Source: Reyranella sp. | GTDB lineage: Bacteria > Pseudomonadota > Alphaproteobacteria > Reyranellales > Reyranellaceae | Assembly (NCBI GenBank): GCA_016780605.1 | Contig: JADHLS010000311.1 | Span: 1 to 6,515 of the forward strand | Length of the DNA stretch: 6,515 nt | Direction: 5' to 3' | In this document: positions 1 to 6,218 of the stretch, piece after piece | Position numbering within the stretch: the first letter of the stretch is position 1 | Layout: each line of letters starts with the position of its first letter | Notes under the pieces: model-generated | Told to the model about the DNA's origin: nothing | What the model saw: the letters and a program-made list of their open reading frames with translations, nothing else | The model's database searches: none | Position numbers and translations under genes: made by a program

Positions 1-10
1 TCATGAGGTT

Positions 11-49
11 CCTCACCGACTCGGAAGTGGGTGAGGCAGTCGAAAGACT
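11..49 (+). other. Domain I hairpins of the group II intron
   Basis: Two adjacent hairpins are visible. CCTCACC at 11-17 pairs with GGTGAGG at 30-36 around a 12-base loop. AGTC at 38-41 pairs with GACT at 46-49 closed by a GAAA tetraloop. GNRA tetraloops and large loops of this kind are usual in group II domain I, where they make tertiary contacts or bind the exon. Assigning either hairpin to a named subdomain is not possible without a family alignment. Confidence 0.55.
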
Positions 50-347
50 TGTGGAGCGCCGACGCGCGATTGACGGACGCACGTCAGGGACATCGGGGAG
101 ACCCGAAGTCAGCATCCGGGAAAGCCTGTAAGGCCCGGAAGCCGGAATCCACGCGGGGTAGAGTCGGCTCCTAAAGCGGACGAGGAGCGAAGGTGGAACT
201 TGGGAACCCGCCCGCGTTGCCGCCCCTCGGGGTGGCTGGCCGAAGCGACCGGCGATCGCGCGCGACGGGGGCGGAGCCTGCGTAGTAGTCGGAGGACGGG
301 AAAGCCGTCCACAGGGCGAAGGCGGGCAGTGGATACAATTTGCAAGC

Positions 348-352
348 AGGAG
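348..352 (+). promoter_or_regulatory. Ribosome binding site of the intron maturase
   Basis: AGGAG lies 8 bases before the GTG at 361. This favours GTG 361 over the in-frame TTG at 340, which has no comparable site. The protein from 361 starts near the usual N-terminus of bacterial intron maturases. Confidence 0.6.
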
Positions 353-360
353 ATGGACGC

Positions 361-1890
361 GTGTCCGACACGGTGAATACCGGGTTTATTCTCGACATGC
401 AGCGCAAGCTGTATCGGTGGAGTGCTGCGGACCCCGTCAAGAGGTTCGCGGATCTGTTCAATATTGTGTGCGACCGCGGAACGCTACTTCATGCCTGGCA
501 GCGGCTGTCCCGTAACAAGGGCAGCAACACGCCGGGCACGGATGGCGTGACGCGGAAGAAGGTCGAAGAGCGGCCCGATGGCGTCGCTGGCTTCCTGGAG
601 GACATCCGACAGGACCTGCGACAAGGAACTTACCAGCCTCAATCGGTCCGGCAGAGGCTTATCCCGAAGCCGGGCAAGCTGGGCAAGTTCCGTCCACTGG
701 GCATTCCAACGCTCAAAGACCGACTGGTCCAAATGGCGCTCAAGCTGGTGCTGGAGCCGATCTTCGAGGCGGACTTCTACCCGACCTCTTATGGCTTCCG
801 GCCCGGCCGAAGCACTCACGATGCACTCGCAAGGGTGCGTCACAAGTTGAACCCGACATCGGCCGGTCCCTCGCGGACCCGGTATGTGATTGAGGGGGAT
901 ATCAAGGGGTGCTTCGATGCCATCGATCATCACGTGCTGATGGAGCGGGTGCGTCGCCGCGTTCGGGACCGTAAGGTTCTACGGCTCGTGCTCGCCTTCC
1001 TGAAGGCCGACATCATGATCGAGGGCAGCCTCCGGCATCCAGTGACTGGGACCCCGCAAGGGGGCATCATCTCGCCGCTTCTGGCCAACGTGTATTTGAC
1101 GGCCATTGACGAGAGGTACCGGCGCTGGGTTCCCAATCCGCGTGACAAGACTCGCGAGCGGGCGCAGCAGCGCCTGCAGTCCGACTACAAACGTGGCCGG
1201 CCGAGCTTTTACGTGGTGCGCTACGCGGATGACTTCGTCGTCCTCGTGCAGGGAACGCAGCAGGAGGCCGAGCAAGAGCGCGAGGCGCTGGCGCAGTTCC
1301 TCAAAAAGGAGCTGCGCATGGAGTTGTCGATCGAAAAGACCAAGATCACCGATGTCCGGGAAGGCTTCGACTTCCTCGGGTATCGGATATCGCAGGAGAA
1401 GATGCCTTCGAGTGGGCGTCGCGTTGGCATGCTCTTCATCCCGAAGGGCAAGTCGCAGCTCTTGCGGGACAAGATCAAGGCCAAGGTGAGGGAAACGCCA
1501 ACCGGCCGAACCCTTGCCGATCTCATTGACGACCTCAACCCAGTCATCACCGGTTGGCGCAACTACTACCGCTATGCCTCTCGGGCATGGAAGGAGTTCG
1601 CCAAAAGCGACTGGTGGCTGTACTGGCGCCTTAAGTCCTGGCTCGGCAAGAAACACGGCAAGGCGTCCGGAAGGACATTGCGCCGTATCTATGCCGAGTC
1701 GCGGGCCGGGGAAAGCAGTGGTTGGCGAATGGGCGGGAAGAAGCTTGCCAAGTTCGCTGACACCAAACGCTTGCGATACCCGGACCGGGGCCTTCGCATA
1801 CCGAACGGATGGAACGCCACTTCGGACGAGCACTTCCGAAAGGGAGCTGACAAGTTCTGGGAGGCTACCAACACCCTCGCCTCGTTGTGA
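361..1890 (+). CDS. ltrA: Group II intron reverse transcriptase/maturase
   Basis: Intron-encoded protein of about 509 residues that binds the intron RNA, helps it splice and reverse transcribes it during retrohoming. Reverse transcriptase blocks appear in order: SYGFRPGRSTHDA near residues 143-154, GDIKGCFDAIDH (179-190, first catalytic Asp), TPQGGIISPLLAN (231-243), the catalytic YADD (288-291) and the FLGY block (338-341). Maturase domain X follows, marked by GWRNYYRY (398-405). The last ~100 residues carry a basic, aromatic stretch and no CxxC or H-N-H pattern, so the protein seems to lack the endonuclease domain of LtrA-type proteins. That suggests target use at replication forks or single-stranded DNA (inference from such families). 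The frame is intact with all catalytic residues, so the protein is probably functional. GTG 361 is preferred as start because of AGGAG at 348-352; TTG 340 is an alternative. Confidence 0.95.
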   Translation: MSDTVNTGFILDMQRKLYRWSAADPVKRFADLFNIVCDRGTLLHAWQRLSRNKGSNTPGTDGVTRKKVEERPDGVAGFLEDIRQDLRQGTYQPQSVRQRLIPKPGKLGKFRPLGIPTLKDRLVQMALKLVLEPIFEADFYPTSYGFRPGRSTHDALARVRHKLNPTSAGPSRTRYVIEGDIKGCFDAIDHHVLMERVRRRVRDRKVLRLVLAFLKADIMIEGSLRHPVTGTPQGGIISPLLANVYLTAIDERYRRWVPNPRDKTRERAQQRLQSDYKRGRPSFYVVRYADDFVVLVQGTQQEAEQEREALAQFLKKELRMELSIEKTKITDVREGFDFLGYRISQEKMPSSGRRVGMLFIPKGKSQLLRDKIKAKVRETPTGRTLADLIDDLNPVITGWRNYYRYASRAWKEFAKSDWWLYWRLKSWLGKKHGKASGRTLRRIYAESRAGESSGWRMGGKKLAKFADTKRLRYPDRGLRIPNGWNATSDEHFRKGADKFWEATNTLASL

Positions 1891-1920
1891 GGGTCACCCG
1901 TGGCCACGGCCACGCATGGA

Positions 1921-2010
1921 GAGCCGGATGCGGGGAAACTCGCACGTCCGGTTCGGAGCGGGGGATGAAGAAACCTGCCCTGGCAACGGGGCAAGGCGCT
2001 TCATCCCTAC
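1921..2010 (+). ncRNA. Group II intron domains V and VI
   Basis: Domain V is 34 bases (1921-1954). GAGCCGGA pairs with TCCGGTTC and includes the catalytic AGC triad at 1922-1924. A two-base bulge (CG, 1945-1946) is followed by a distal stem TGCGGG/CTCGCA capped by GAAA. This is a complete, canonical catalytic hairpin. Domain VI follows: GGGATGAAG (1962-1970) pairs perfectly with CTTCATCCC (1999-2007), leaving TAC at the presumed 3' end. The branch-point adenosine is expected about 7-8 bases from the intron end. A2003 fits by distance but is drawn paired in the simplest fold, so the branch residue and the exact end are uncertain. Confidence 0.88.
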
Positions 2011-2320
2011 TCTACTGGAACTCGGCACGGCCCTCTCACTCTCGCTCACCAGGCCTGCATGGCAACGATAAGGGTTCTTGATCCGTCATGCGACGTGGCG
2101 ACAGCAAAGGGAATGGCAATATCGCCTACGCGGAGGGCTTTGATGGGGCGCGGCCGCATGCTCGGAATAGGTTTGATGCGTCTGTGACCAAGCCAGCGAA
2201 GTTGCTCTCGGCCAAGCCTGCCCGATCGGTCGCAAGATGGCGCGCGAGACATTCGAGCGAGAAGCCCTTAGGGTCCGCGTGGCCGTCAATCCCGAACGGC
2301 CGGGCGTCGCTCACTTCTAA
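2011..2320. other. Gene-free stretch after the intron
   Basis: About 310 bases between the intron end and the permease remnant. Short open frames exist on both strands (up to about 68 codons), but none has a convincing ribosome site plus start, and no translation matches a family I recognise. No terminal inverted repeats, tRNA or operator palindrome were seen. It may be decayed coding sequence or the original target of the intron. Confidence 0.5.
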
Positions 2321-2674
2321 TCAGCCACGCACCGGCCGCCTCCGGCCAATATGCCAAAAGCCGAGGATCAGAATGAGCGCTGTCGCGAGCTGCACGAACA
2401 CGCTTTCCCGCGTCGGATAGATTCCGAGCAGCTCGACGCGGGGAACACCGGGCATGGGCCAGGTGTCGACCAGGCCAGCCTCCTGCAGCGCGGCGACACC
2501 CTTGCCGGCGAGCACCACGGCCAGCACCGCGATCAGGATCGCGCTCAGCGAAAAGAATTGCGTGACGGGAAGCCGCCGGCTGTAGCGGAGCAAAACCCAC
2601 GCGACAATAGCAAGCACGCCCGCGCCGGCCGCTCCGCCCGCGACCAGAGGCATGCTATTGAGCCAGAAGCCCAC
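2321..2674 (-). pseudogene. FTR1/PbrT-family permease, C-terminal remnant
   Basis: The minus-strand frame encodes the last ~117 residues of an FTR1-family iron/lead permease, ending at TGA (2321-2323). Family marks include a hydrophobic span near residues 13-28, a second span near 40-56, the conserved GKGVAALQEAG at about 57-67, LLGIYPTRES near 82-91 and a final hydrophobic helix before a basic tail (GRRRP). Full proteins have about 270-280 residues and two REGxE motifs that carry the metal. Both are absent here. Upstream of GTG 2674 the frame meets TAG at 2678-2680, right beside the MerR-type operator region, so the 5' part of the gene was lost by recombination or deletion. PbrT of pbr operons belongs to this family and mediates Pb(II) uptake. 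EfeU/Ftr1 iron permease is the other possibility. Not expected to transport anything as it stands. Confidence 0.85.
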
Positions 2675-2699
2675 AACCTAGGGTTGGATTCGCCCGGGC

Positions 2700-2730
2700 T
2701 TGCTTCTGTAGTGGCTACAGGATGTATGCA
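2700..2730 (+). promoter_or_regulatory. MerR-type operator/promoter before uppP
   Basis: A -35-like TTGCTT (2700-2705) and a -10-like TATGCA (2725-2730) are separated by 19 bases. That overlong spacer is the hallmark of promoters activated by DNA distortion by MerR-family proteins. The spacer holds a perfect inverted repeat, CTGTAG-TGG-CTACAG (2706-2720). It points toward uppP on the plus strand; transcription should start near 2737. It is nearly identical to the site at 4339-4369, so the MerR-like protein encoded at 3919-4332 is the likely regulator. Confidence 0.85.
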
Positions 2731-2801
2731 TCCGCCGAGGAGTAAAGGGAATCTCGGGAAAAGCTGTAAGAAGTTCGCCCGGGGCATTCGAGCCGCCGAT
2801 T

Positions 2802-2808
2802 GGAAGGG
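2802..2808 (+). promoter_or_regulatory. Candidate ribosome binding site for uppP
   Basis: GGAAGGG sits 4 bases before TTG 2813 and is the best Shine-Dalgarno-like run near the uppP start. The alternative GTG at 2852 has only a weak CGGGA upstream. The in-frame ATG at 2726 lies inside the -10 element and cannot be the start of a transcript from this promoter. Confidence 0.45.
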
Positions 2809-2812
2809 TACT

Positions 2813-3685
2813 TTGACGGAAGCTTGTACGAACGGCCTCGACACGGGATTCGTGGCGCTGGGCTATACCAAGGTCGCTGTATTGGGTGTCGTCCAAGGGA
2901 TCACCGAATTGCTGCCGATCTCCTCGACTGCGCATATGCGGATTGTGCCTGCATTGCTTGGCTTGCAGGATCCCGGCTCCGCCTTTTCGGCAGCGATGCA
3001 GCTAGCGGCACTGGCTGCCGTCGTGAGCTATTTTTGGGGTGACGTGAGCCAGTTGGCCGCGAGCTCGTTGCGCGCTGTCGCGTACAGGGATTTCCGGGAT
3101 CGACAGTTCCGCTTGGTTGTTTGGATTGGCCTTGCGACGATCCCTATCGGCCTGGCGGGCCTGTATTCGTCAGCAGTGTTGAATACCTGCGGTTCTCCGC
3201 TGCGGACCCTTACAGTCATTGGCTGGGCTTGCATCGTCATGGCCATCCTCCTTGCGCTGGCGGAGAGTTACGCTCGACACAGGCGGACACTCGAAGATGT
3301 GTCTCTCGCCGATGCAATGATCGTCGGCATCGCACAGGTCGGTGCCCTCATCCCAGGAGTATCGCGCTCGGGCTCAACTTTGACCGCTGCGCTCTTGCTC
3401 GGTCTGAAACGGGAAGAGGCGGCGCGATTCTCATTCCTACTTGGCTTGCCGGCAATCGCCCTTGCCGGCTTCAAGGAACTTTGGGAGCTCTACAAAGCCC
3501 ATCTTTCTCTCGAAGGCTGGTCCATTCTTCTCGTCGGTCTGATCGTTGCCTCCATCTCCGCATTCTTCGCGATTTGGGGGCTGATGCGGGTGCTTGAGCG
3601 TTTTTCGGCTTGGCCCTTTGTAATCTATCGTGGCGCGCTCGGCGCATTTCTCATCTTCGCCGTAGCATTTGGCCAATTCGTCTGA
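2813..3685 (+). CDS. uppP: Undecaprenyl-diphosphatase, UppP/PbrB type
   Basis: Integral membrane phosphatase that converts undecaprenyl diphosphate to the monophosphate and releases phosphate, recycling the lipid carrier for cell-wall synthesis. Both family signatures are intact: QGITELLPISSTAH at about residues 28-41 (the Q-x-x-x-E catalytic motif) and PGVSRSGST at 181-189 (catalytic Arg). About eight hydrophobic segments are spread along the protein. Length is 290 residues from TTG 2813, or 277 from GTG 2852, against about 270 for the family. It lies behind a MerR-type promoter and beside PbrT-like and LspA-like remnants. That matches PbrB of pbr operons, where phosphate released by this enzyme is proposed to precipitate Pb(II) outside the cytoplasm. 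A metal-inducible accessory copy is therefore more likely than the housekeeping gene. Start choice is moderately uncertain. Confidence 0.92.
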   Translation: MTEACTNGLDTGFVALGYTKVAVLGVVQGITELLPISSTAHMRIVPALLGLQDPGSAFSAAMQLAALAAVVSYFWGDVSQLAASSLRAVAYRDFRDRQFRLVVWIGLATIPIGLAGLYSSAVLNTCGSPLRTLTVIGWACIVMAILLALAESYARHRRTLEDVSLADAMIVGIAQVGALIPGVSRSGSTLTAALLLGLKREEAARFSFLLGLPAIALAGFKELWELYKAHLSLEGWSILLVGLIVASISAFFAIWGLMRVLERFSAWPFVIYRGALGAFLIFAVAFGQFV

Positions 3686-3761
3686 TTGCCGACATTCTGG
3701 AGCCCGTGAAGTGATTGCCTATGCGGGACGCGCAGGCGGTCGCAGGCCGTCGCGCTCGGAG

Positions 3762-3924
3762 ATGCTCGGCGGCGCGCCGAGCAACGTCTTTGACTGGCTT
3801 CGGATTGGCGCGATCGTCGACTACCTTGATTTTCACGCGTGGGGACCACCATTGGCCCCGTCTTCAATTCGCTGACGCGGCGATTGTCTGTGGCGTCGCG
3901 ATACTGTGCTTGGGGAAATCATAG
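3762..3924 (+). pseudogene. lspA: Lipoprotein signal peptidase (LspA/PbrC) C-terminal remnant
   Basis: Two overlapping frames together resemble the C-terminal third of signal peptidase II. The frame from 3762 reads GGAPSNVFDWLRIGAIVDYL then DFHAWG, corresponding to the family's GGALGNLIDR...VVDFIDF region with the first catalytic Asp. A shift near 3840-3845 is needed to continue as HHWP, then FADAAIVCGVAIL, corresponding to the HWPAFNxAD region with the second catalytic Asp. It ends at TAG 3922-3924. The FN of the motif is also altered (LQF), as if by compensating one-base changes between 3856 and 3869. The N-terminal ~100 residues, expected to carry the first membrane helices, are not evident in the 76 bases after uppP. 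PbrC of pbr operons is an LspA-type protein next to or fused with PbrB, so position supports this reading. Inactive as it stands. Its end overlaps the convergent merR end by 6 bases. Confidence 0.75.
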
Positions 3925-4332
3925 GGCGTCTGGATGACCAGGGGGGTCGGCGAGAACTTCGATGATGCGGCAGGTCGCGACTTTCCCGTTGTCGCACTCC
4001 TTGACCATCCGGATGAGCTCGGTCCTAAGGCCGCGTAACCGGCGGATCCGGCTGTCGACGGCTTCGAGCTGATCGTTAGCGATTCGGCTCACCAGCTCGC
4101 AGGACGCCTCGGGCATCTCCTGAAGAGCAAGCATCGTCCTGATAGCCGCGATGTCGAAGCCAAGGTCCCTGGCGTGGCGGATGAAGGTCAGCCGCCGAAC
4201 GTCCTCTGCTCCGTACAGGCGTCGTCCACTGTCGGTTCGGGGCGGTGAGGGTATGAGCCTGATCCGCTCATAATAGCGAATCGTCTCGATATTGACGCCC
4301 GTGCGTTTGGACAAGGCTCCGATAGTGATCAT
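3919..4332 (-). CDS. MerR-family metal-responsive regulator (CadR/PbrR-like)
   Basis: Cytoplasmic dimeric transcription factor of 137 residues, typical MerR size. The N-terminal winged helix-turn-helix runs over residues 1-70, with TIRYYERIRLIPSP (17-30), GRRLY (36-40) and FIRHARDLGF (50-59). A dimer-forming coiled-coil helix (about 80-112) follows, then a C-terminal metal loop. Cys78, Cys113 and Cys121 sit where CadR, ZntR and PbrR place their metal thiolates, so a divalent soft metal (Pb, Cd or Zn) is the likely signal; which one cannot be read from sequence. The gene is divergent from the ligase-like gene. Its start lies 12 bases from the palindrome at 4345-4359, the usual MerR layout for autoregulation plus activation. 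ATG 4332 has no Shine-Dalgarno site in front of it. A second copy of the operator stands before uppP. Confidence 0.92.
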   Translation of the reverse strand: MITIGALSKRTGVNIETIRYYERIRLIPSPPRTDSGRRLYGAEDVRRLTFIRHARDLGFDIAAIRTMLALQEMPEASCELVSRIANDQLEAVDSRIRRLRGLRTELIRMVKECDNGKVATCRIIEVLADPPGHPDAL

Positions 4333-4338
4333 CGCGGG

Positions 4339-4369
4339 TTGATTCTGTAGCGGCTACAGGATGTAGGAT
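4339..4369 (+). promoter_or_regulatory. MerR-type operator/promoter between merR and the ligase-like gene
   Basis: TTGATT (4339-4344) and TAGGAT (4364-4369) are separated by 19 bases and flank a perfect inverted repeat, CTGTAG-CGG-CTACAG (4345-4359). From the -35 to the base before the -10 it differs from the site at 2700-2730 at only two positions. It points to the ligase-like gene at 4407, with an expected transcript start near 4376. The long spacer predicts low activity until metal-bound MerR-type protein untwists the DNA. Confidence 0.88.
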
Positions 4370-4374
4370 ATCAA
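4344..4374 (-). promoter_or_regulatory. Possible divergent merR promoter
   Basis: On the minus strand, TTGATA (complement of 4369-4374) and TACAGA (complement of 4344-4349) are 19 bases apart and overlap the operator. Transcription from it would begin within a few bases of ATG 4332, giving a nearly leaderless merR message. That agrees with the lack of a ribosome site before the ATG. Autoregulation through the shared palindrome is typical of the family; the promoter itself is inferred. Confidence 0.35.
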
Positions 4375-4406
4375 ATGGCCGAAGGTGTGTGAACCGGAGA
4401 ACGACT

Positions 4407-5770
4407 ATGACCGAGCATGTCGTAGGCCTGATCTGGGACGCTTGGCGCGCCAAACGCCAGGGGCGCGAGGCGCTCGCGGCTCGCCAGGCGAGTCGCCTCG
4501 TCGACATGGTAGCCTATGCGCGGGCTCGCTCGCCTTTCTACGGTGAGCTTTATCGCGATCTGCCAGATCGCATCGAGGACCCACGCCAATTGCCGGTCAC
4601 CGACAAGAATATGCTCATGGAGCGTTTCGACGAATGGTGCACCGACCGCGCCGTGACGCTCGAAGCTGCGGAAGCAGTTGTTGACGATCTTGACCGCATT
4701 GGAGAGCGGTTCCTCGGAAAATACACGCTGGCCACGACCTCAGGCACCACCGGCTTCCGCGGCATATTCCTGACCGACGACCGTACGATGGCGGTTGTGG
4801 CCGCCATGATGCTCCGGTGGGTCGGTGACTGGCTCAGCCCGAGCGACATCCTCAGGATCCTTGCACGCCGCGGCCGGATGGCGATGGTCATGGCCACCGG
4901 CGGCCACTTTGCGTCGGCTGTTGCCGCGGCGCGTCTGAAGAAGCGACGTGGAAAACACGTAGAGGTGCTCTCCGCCCACATGCCGATGGCAGAGCTTGTC
5001 GAGCGGCTGAACCGCTTCCAGCCGGCGCTGCTTACACCCTACGCCAGCATGGCTGCTATGCTGGCCGACGAACAGGAAGCCGGACGGCTCCATATCGATC
5101 CCGTGCTGCTGGCCCTCTCTGCCGAAGGGCTGCCGCAACCGGAGTACAGCCGTATAGCGCGCGTGTTCGGCGCCAAAGTCGGCAACAGCTACGCCGCATC
5201 GGAATGCATGTTCCTCAGCTACATGTGCAGCGAAGGCTGGCTGCACGTCAACGCCGACTGGGTGGCGTTCGAGCCAGTCGACGCCGATTACCAGCCGGTC
5301 GCGCCAGGCGAGCCGTCGCACACGATCCTGATCAGCAATCTTGCCAATCGCGTACAGCCGATCCTGCGCTATGACCTCGGAGACAGCGTGCTGCAGCGGC
5401 CGGACCCGTGCCCATGCGGCACCCCTTGCCCGCAATCCGCGTGCAGGGGCGCTCAGCCGACCTTCTCACGTTCCGCACGCGGAGTGGGGAGGTCAGACTC
5501 CCTCCGCTCGCGCTTACCCAGCCAGTCGAGACCGTCCGCGGAATCACGCTCTTCCAGCTCGCGCAGTCCACGCCGACCGCACTGGTGATGCGTCTGCGCA
5601 TCGCGCCGACGGCGAACGAAGACGCTGTCTGGCGGGAGGCCGAGGCAGGTCTGCGGAACGTGCTGGCGCAGAATGGGCTCGAGCATGTCGCGATCGAGCG
5701 CGCCGGCGAACCACCGGAACAGGGTCGCGGCGGGAAGTTCCGCGAAGTCATACCGTTGGAAAAGGCTTGA
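4407..5770 (+). pseudogene. Adenylate-forming enzyme (phenylacetate-CoA ligase/F390 synthetase-like), frameshifted
   Basis: Member of the ANL superfamily, which activates a carboxylate with ATP as an acyl-adenylate. Start ATG 4407 has GGAG at 4396-4399, 7 bases upstream. Motifs: TTSGTTG (residues 110-116, ATP phosphate loop), SYAASE (261-266, A5-like), RYDLGD (321-326, A7, ribose-binding Asp), CPCG (335-338, the cysteine-bearing turn of PaaK-like enzymes). After a shift come VQGRSADLL (A8 hinge) and GGKFREVIP near the end, with a candidate catalytic Lys. The shift is one base: the C run at 5422-5425 has four C where five would keep the frame. Restored length is about 454 residues, normal for the family. 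Unrestored, the first frame runs to 5588 with a low-complexity Ser/Arg tail and lacks the C-terminal lid. The defect may be a recent mutation or a sequence error. It is the first gene behind a MerR-type promoter; the substrate is unknown. Confidence 0.85.
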
Positions 5771-5797
5771 CGCGGGTTTGTTTGGAGAGGAACGACA

Positions 5798-6001
5798 ATG
5801 GCCAATCGCAAGAAAGAAATCGCCAAATTCTTCGCTGGAGTTGCGGCCAACCAAGTGCTCACTCATGGAGCCTTAGCTGCAGCGGGCACTGAGTTCCGGG
5901 CGCTGGGCATTTCTTATAATCAGCAACTGAACACGATCGCCGCCGTGGTCTGGGCCGTCATTCTCGTGCTGCTCGCTTACTATGCGTGGATCAGGAGATG
6001 A
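5798..6001 (+). CDS. Small single-span membrane protein, unknown function
   Basis: 67 residues starting at ATG 5798, with an excellent ribosome site GGAGAGG (5784-5790) 7 bases upstream. It begins 27 bases after the ligase-like gene ends, so the two are very probably co-transcribed. Residues 2-10 are strongly basic (NRKKEIAKF). Residues 11-45 are an Ala/Gly-rich, possibly amphipathic segment, and residues 46-63 form one clear transmembrane helix rich in Ala, Val, Leu and aromatic residues. The last residues are WIRR. There are no cysteines, one histidine (23) and no signal-peptidase site. I do not recognise the family. Position between the ligase-like enzyme and a cation transporter, behind a metal-type promoter, suggests an accessory or anchoring role at the membrane, which is inference. 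Confidence 0.8.
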   Translation: MANRKKEIAKFFAGVAANQVLTHGALAAAGTEFRALGISYNQQLNTIAAVVWAVILVLLAYYAWIRR

Positions 6002-6052
6002 GCAGCGTTGGCCCGCATCACGCGACTGCAAGCGGTGCGAGATTGGAGAGGC

Positions 6053-6096
6053 GCCCTTAACCGCCGCAGAAGGGCATCGATTTGATGCCTAGCCCT
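6053..6096 (+). other. Competing hairpins between the small gene and the transporter
   Basis: AAGGGC at 6070-6075 can pair with GCCCTT at 6053-6058. Alternatively its AGGGC (6071-6075) can pair with GCCCT at 6092-6096, with an inner ATC/GAT. GGCATC (6073-6078) with GATGCC (6084-6089) is a third option. No T-run follows, so an intrinsic terminator is not supported. It may be a processing or pausing structure, or chance in GC-rich DNA. The rest of the 217-base gap (6002-6218) shows no gene or MerR-type palindrome that I can support. Confidence 0.3.
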
Positions 6097-6218
6097 ATTG
6101 GATTTGGCGCTTGATGCTGGCGGCAAACTGTTTTGTTCGACCGCTCCATTCCCAGCGGAGATCCGCCAATGGCGATCCACTCGGAAGACCAGGAGTCGTA
6201 ATTCGAAGCGAGATCAGG

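Larger units (their letters stand above)
1..2010 (+). mobile_element. Group II intron, 5' end outside the window
   Basis: A self-splicing retroelement made of a ribozyme with a maturase gene in its domain IV loop. Seen: hairpins typical of domain I at the very start (11-36 and 38-49), more stems up to about 310, the reverse transcriptase/maturase gene at 361-1890, then domain V (1921-1954) and a domain VI stem (1962-2007). The sequence already sits inside paired domain I structure at base 11, and no GTGYG-type 5' boundary is visible, so the element begins upstream. The 3' boundary is placed at 2010, after the TAC that follows the domain VI stem, because group II introns usually end in AY a few bases past that stem. 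The exact base is inferred. Exon-binding loops cannot be paired because the 5' exon is absent. Confidence 0.9.

Noticed and set aside
979..1833. 284-codon open frame on the minus strand opposite the maturase
   Set aside because: It is a shadow of a GC-rich gene with complete reverse transcriptase motifs on the plus strand.
2046..2314. Several short frames on both strands after the intron
   Set aside because: They conflict with one another, lack good ribosome sites and match nothing I recognise.
2351..2812. Long upstream extension of the uppP frame on the plus strand
   Set aside because: It runs antisense to the FTR1 remnant, crosses the MerR-type promoter and has charged sequence unlike any UppP N-terminus. 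Family homology begins only near 2870.
5420..5426. Programmed -1 ribosomal frameshift site in the ligase-like gene
   Set aside because: The bases around the C run do not form an X-XXY-YYZ slippery heptamer, and no downstream pseudoknot stood out. A simple indel explains it better.
4740..5435. 231-codon minus-strand frame opposite the ligase-like gene
   Set aside because: The plus strand carries ordered ANL motifs with a ribosome site. The minus frame has no recognisable domain and is composition driven.
6071..6096. Intrinsic terminator after the small membrane protein gene
   Set aside because: The hairpin is short with a large loop and no T-run follows it.
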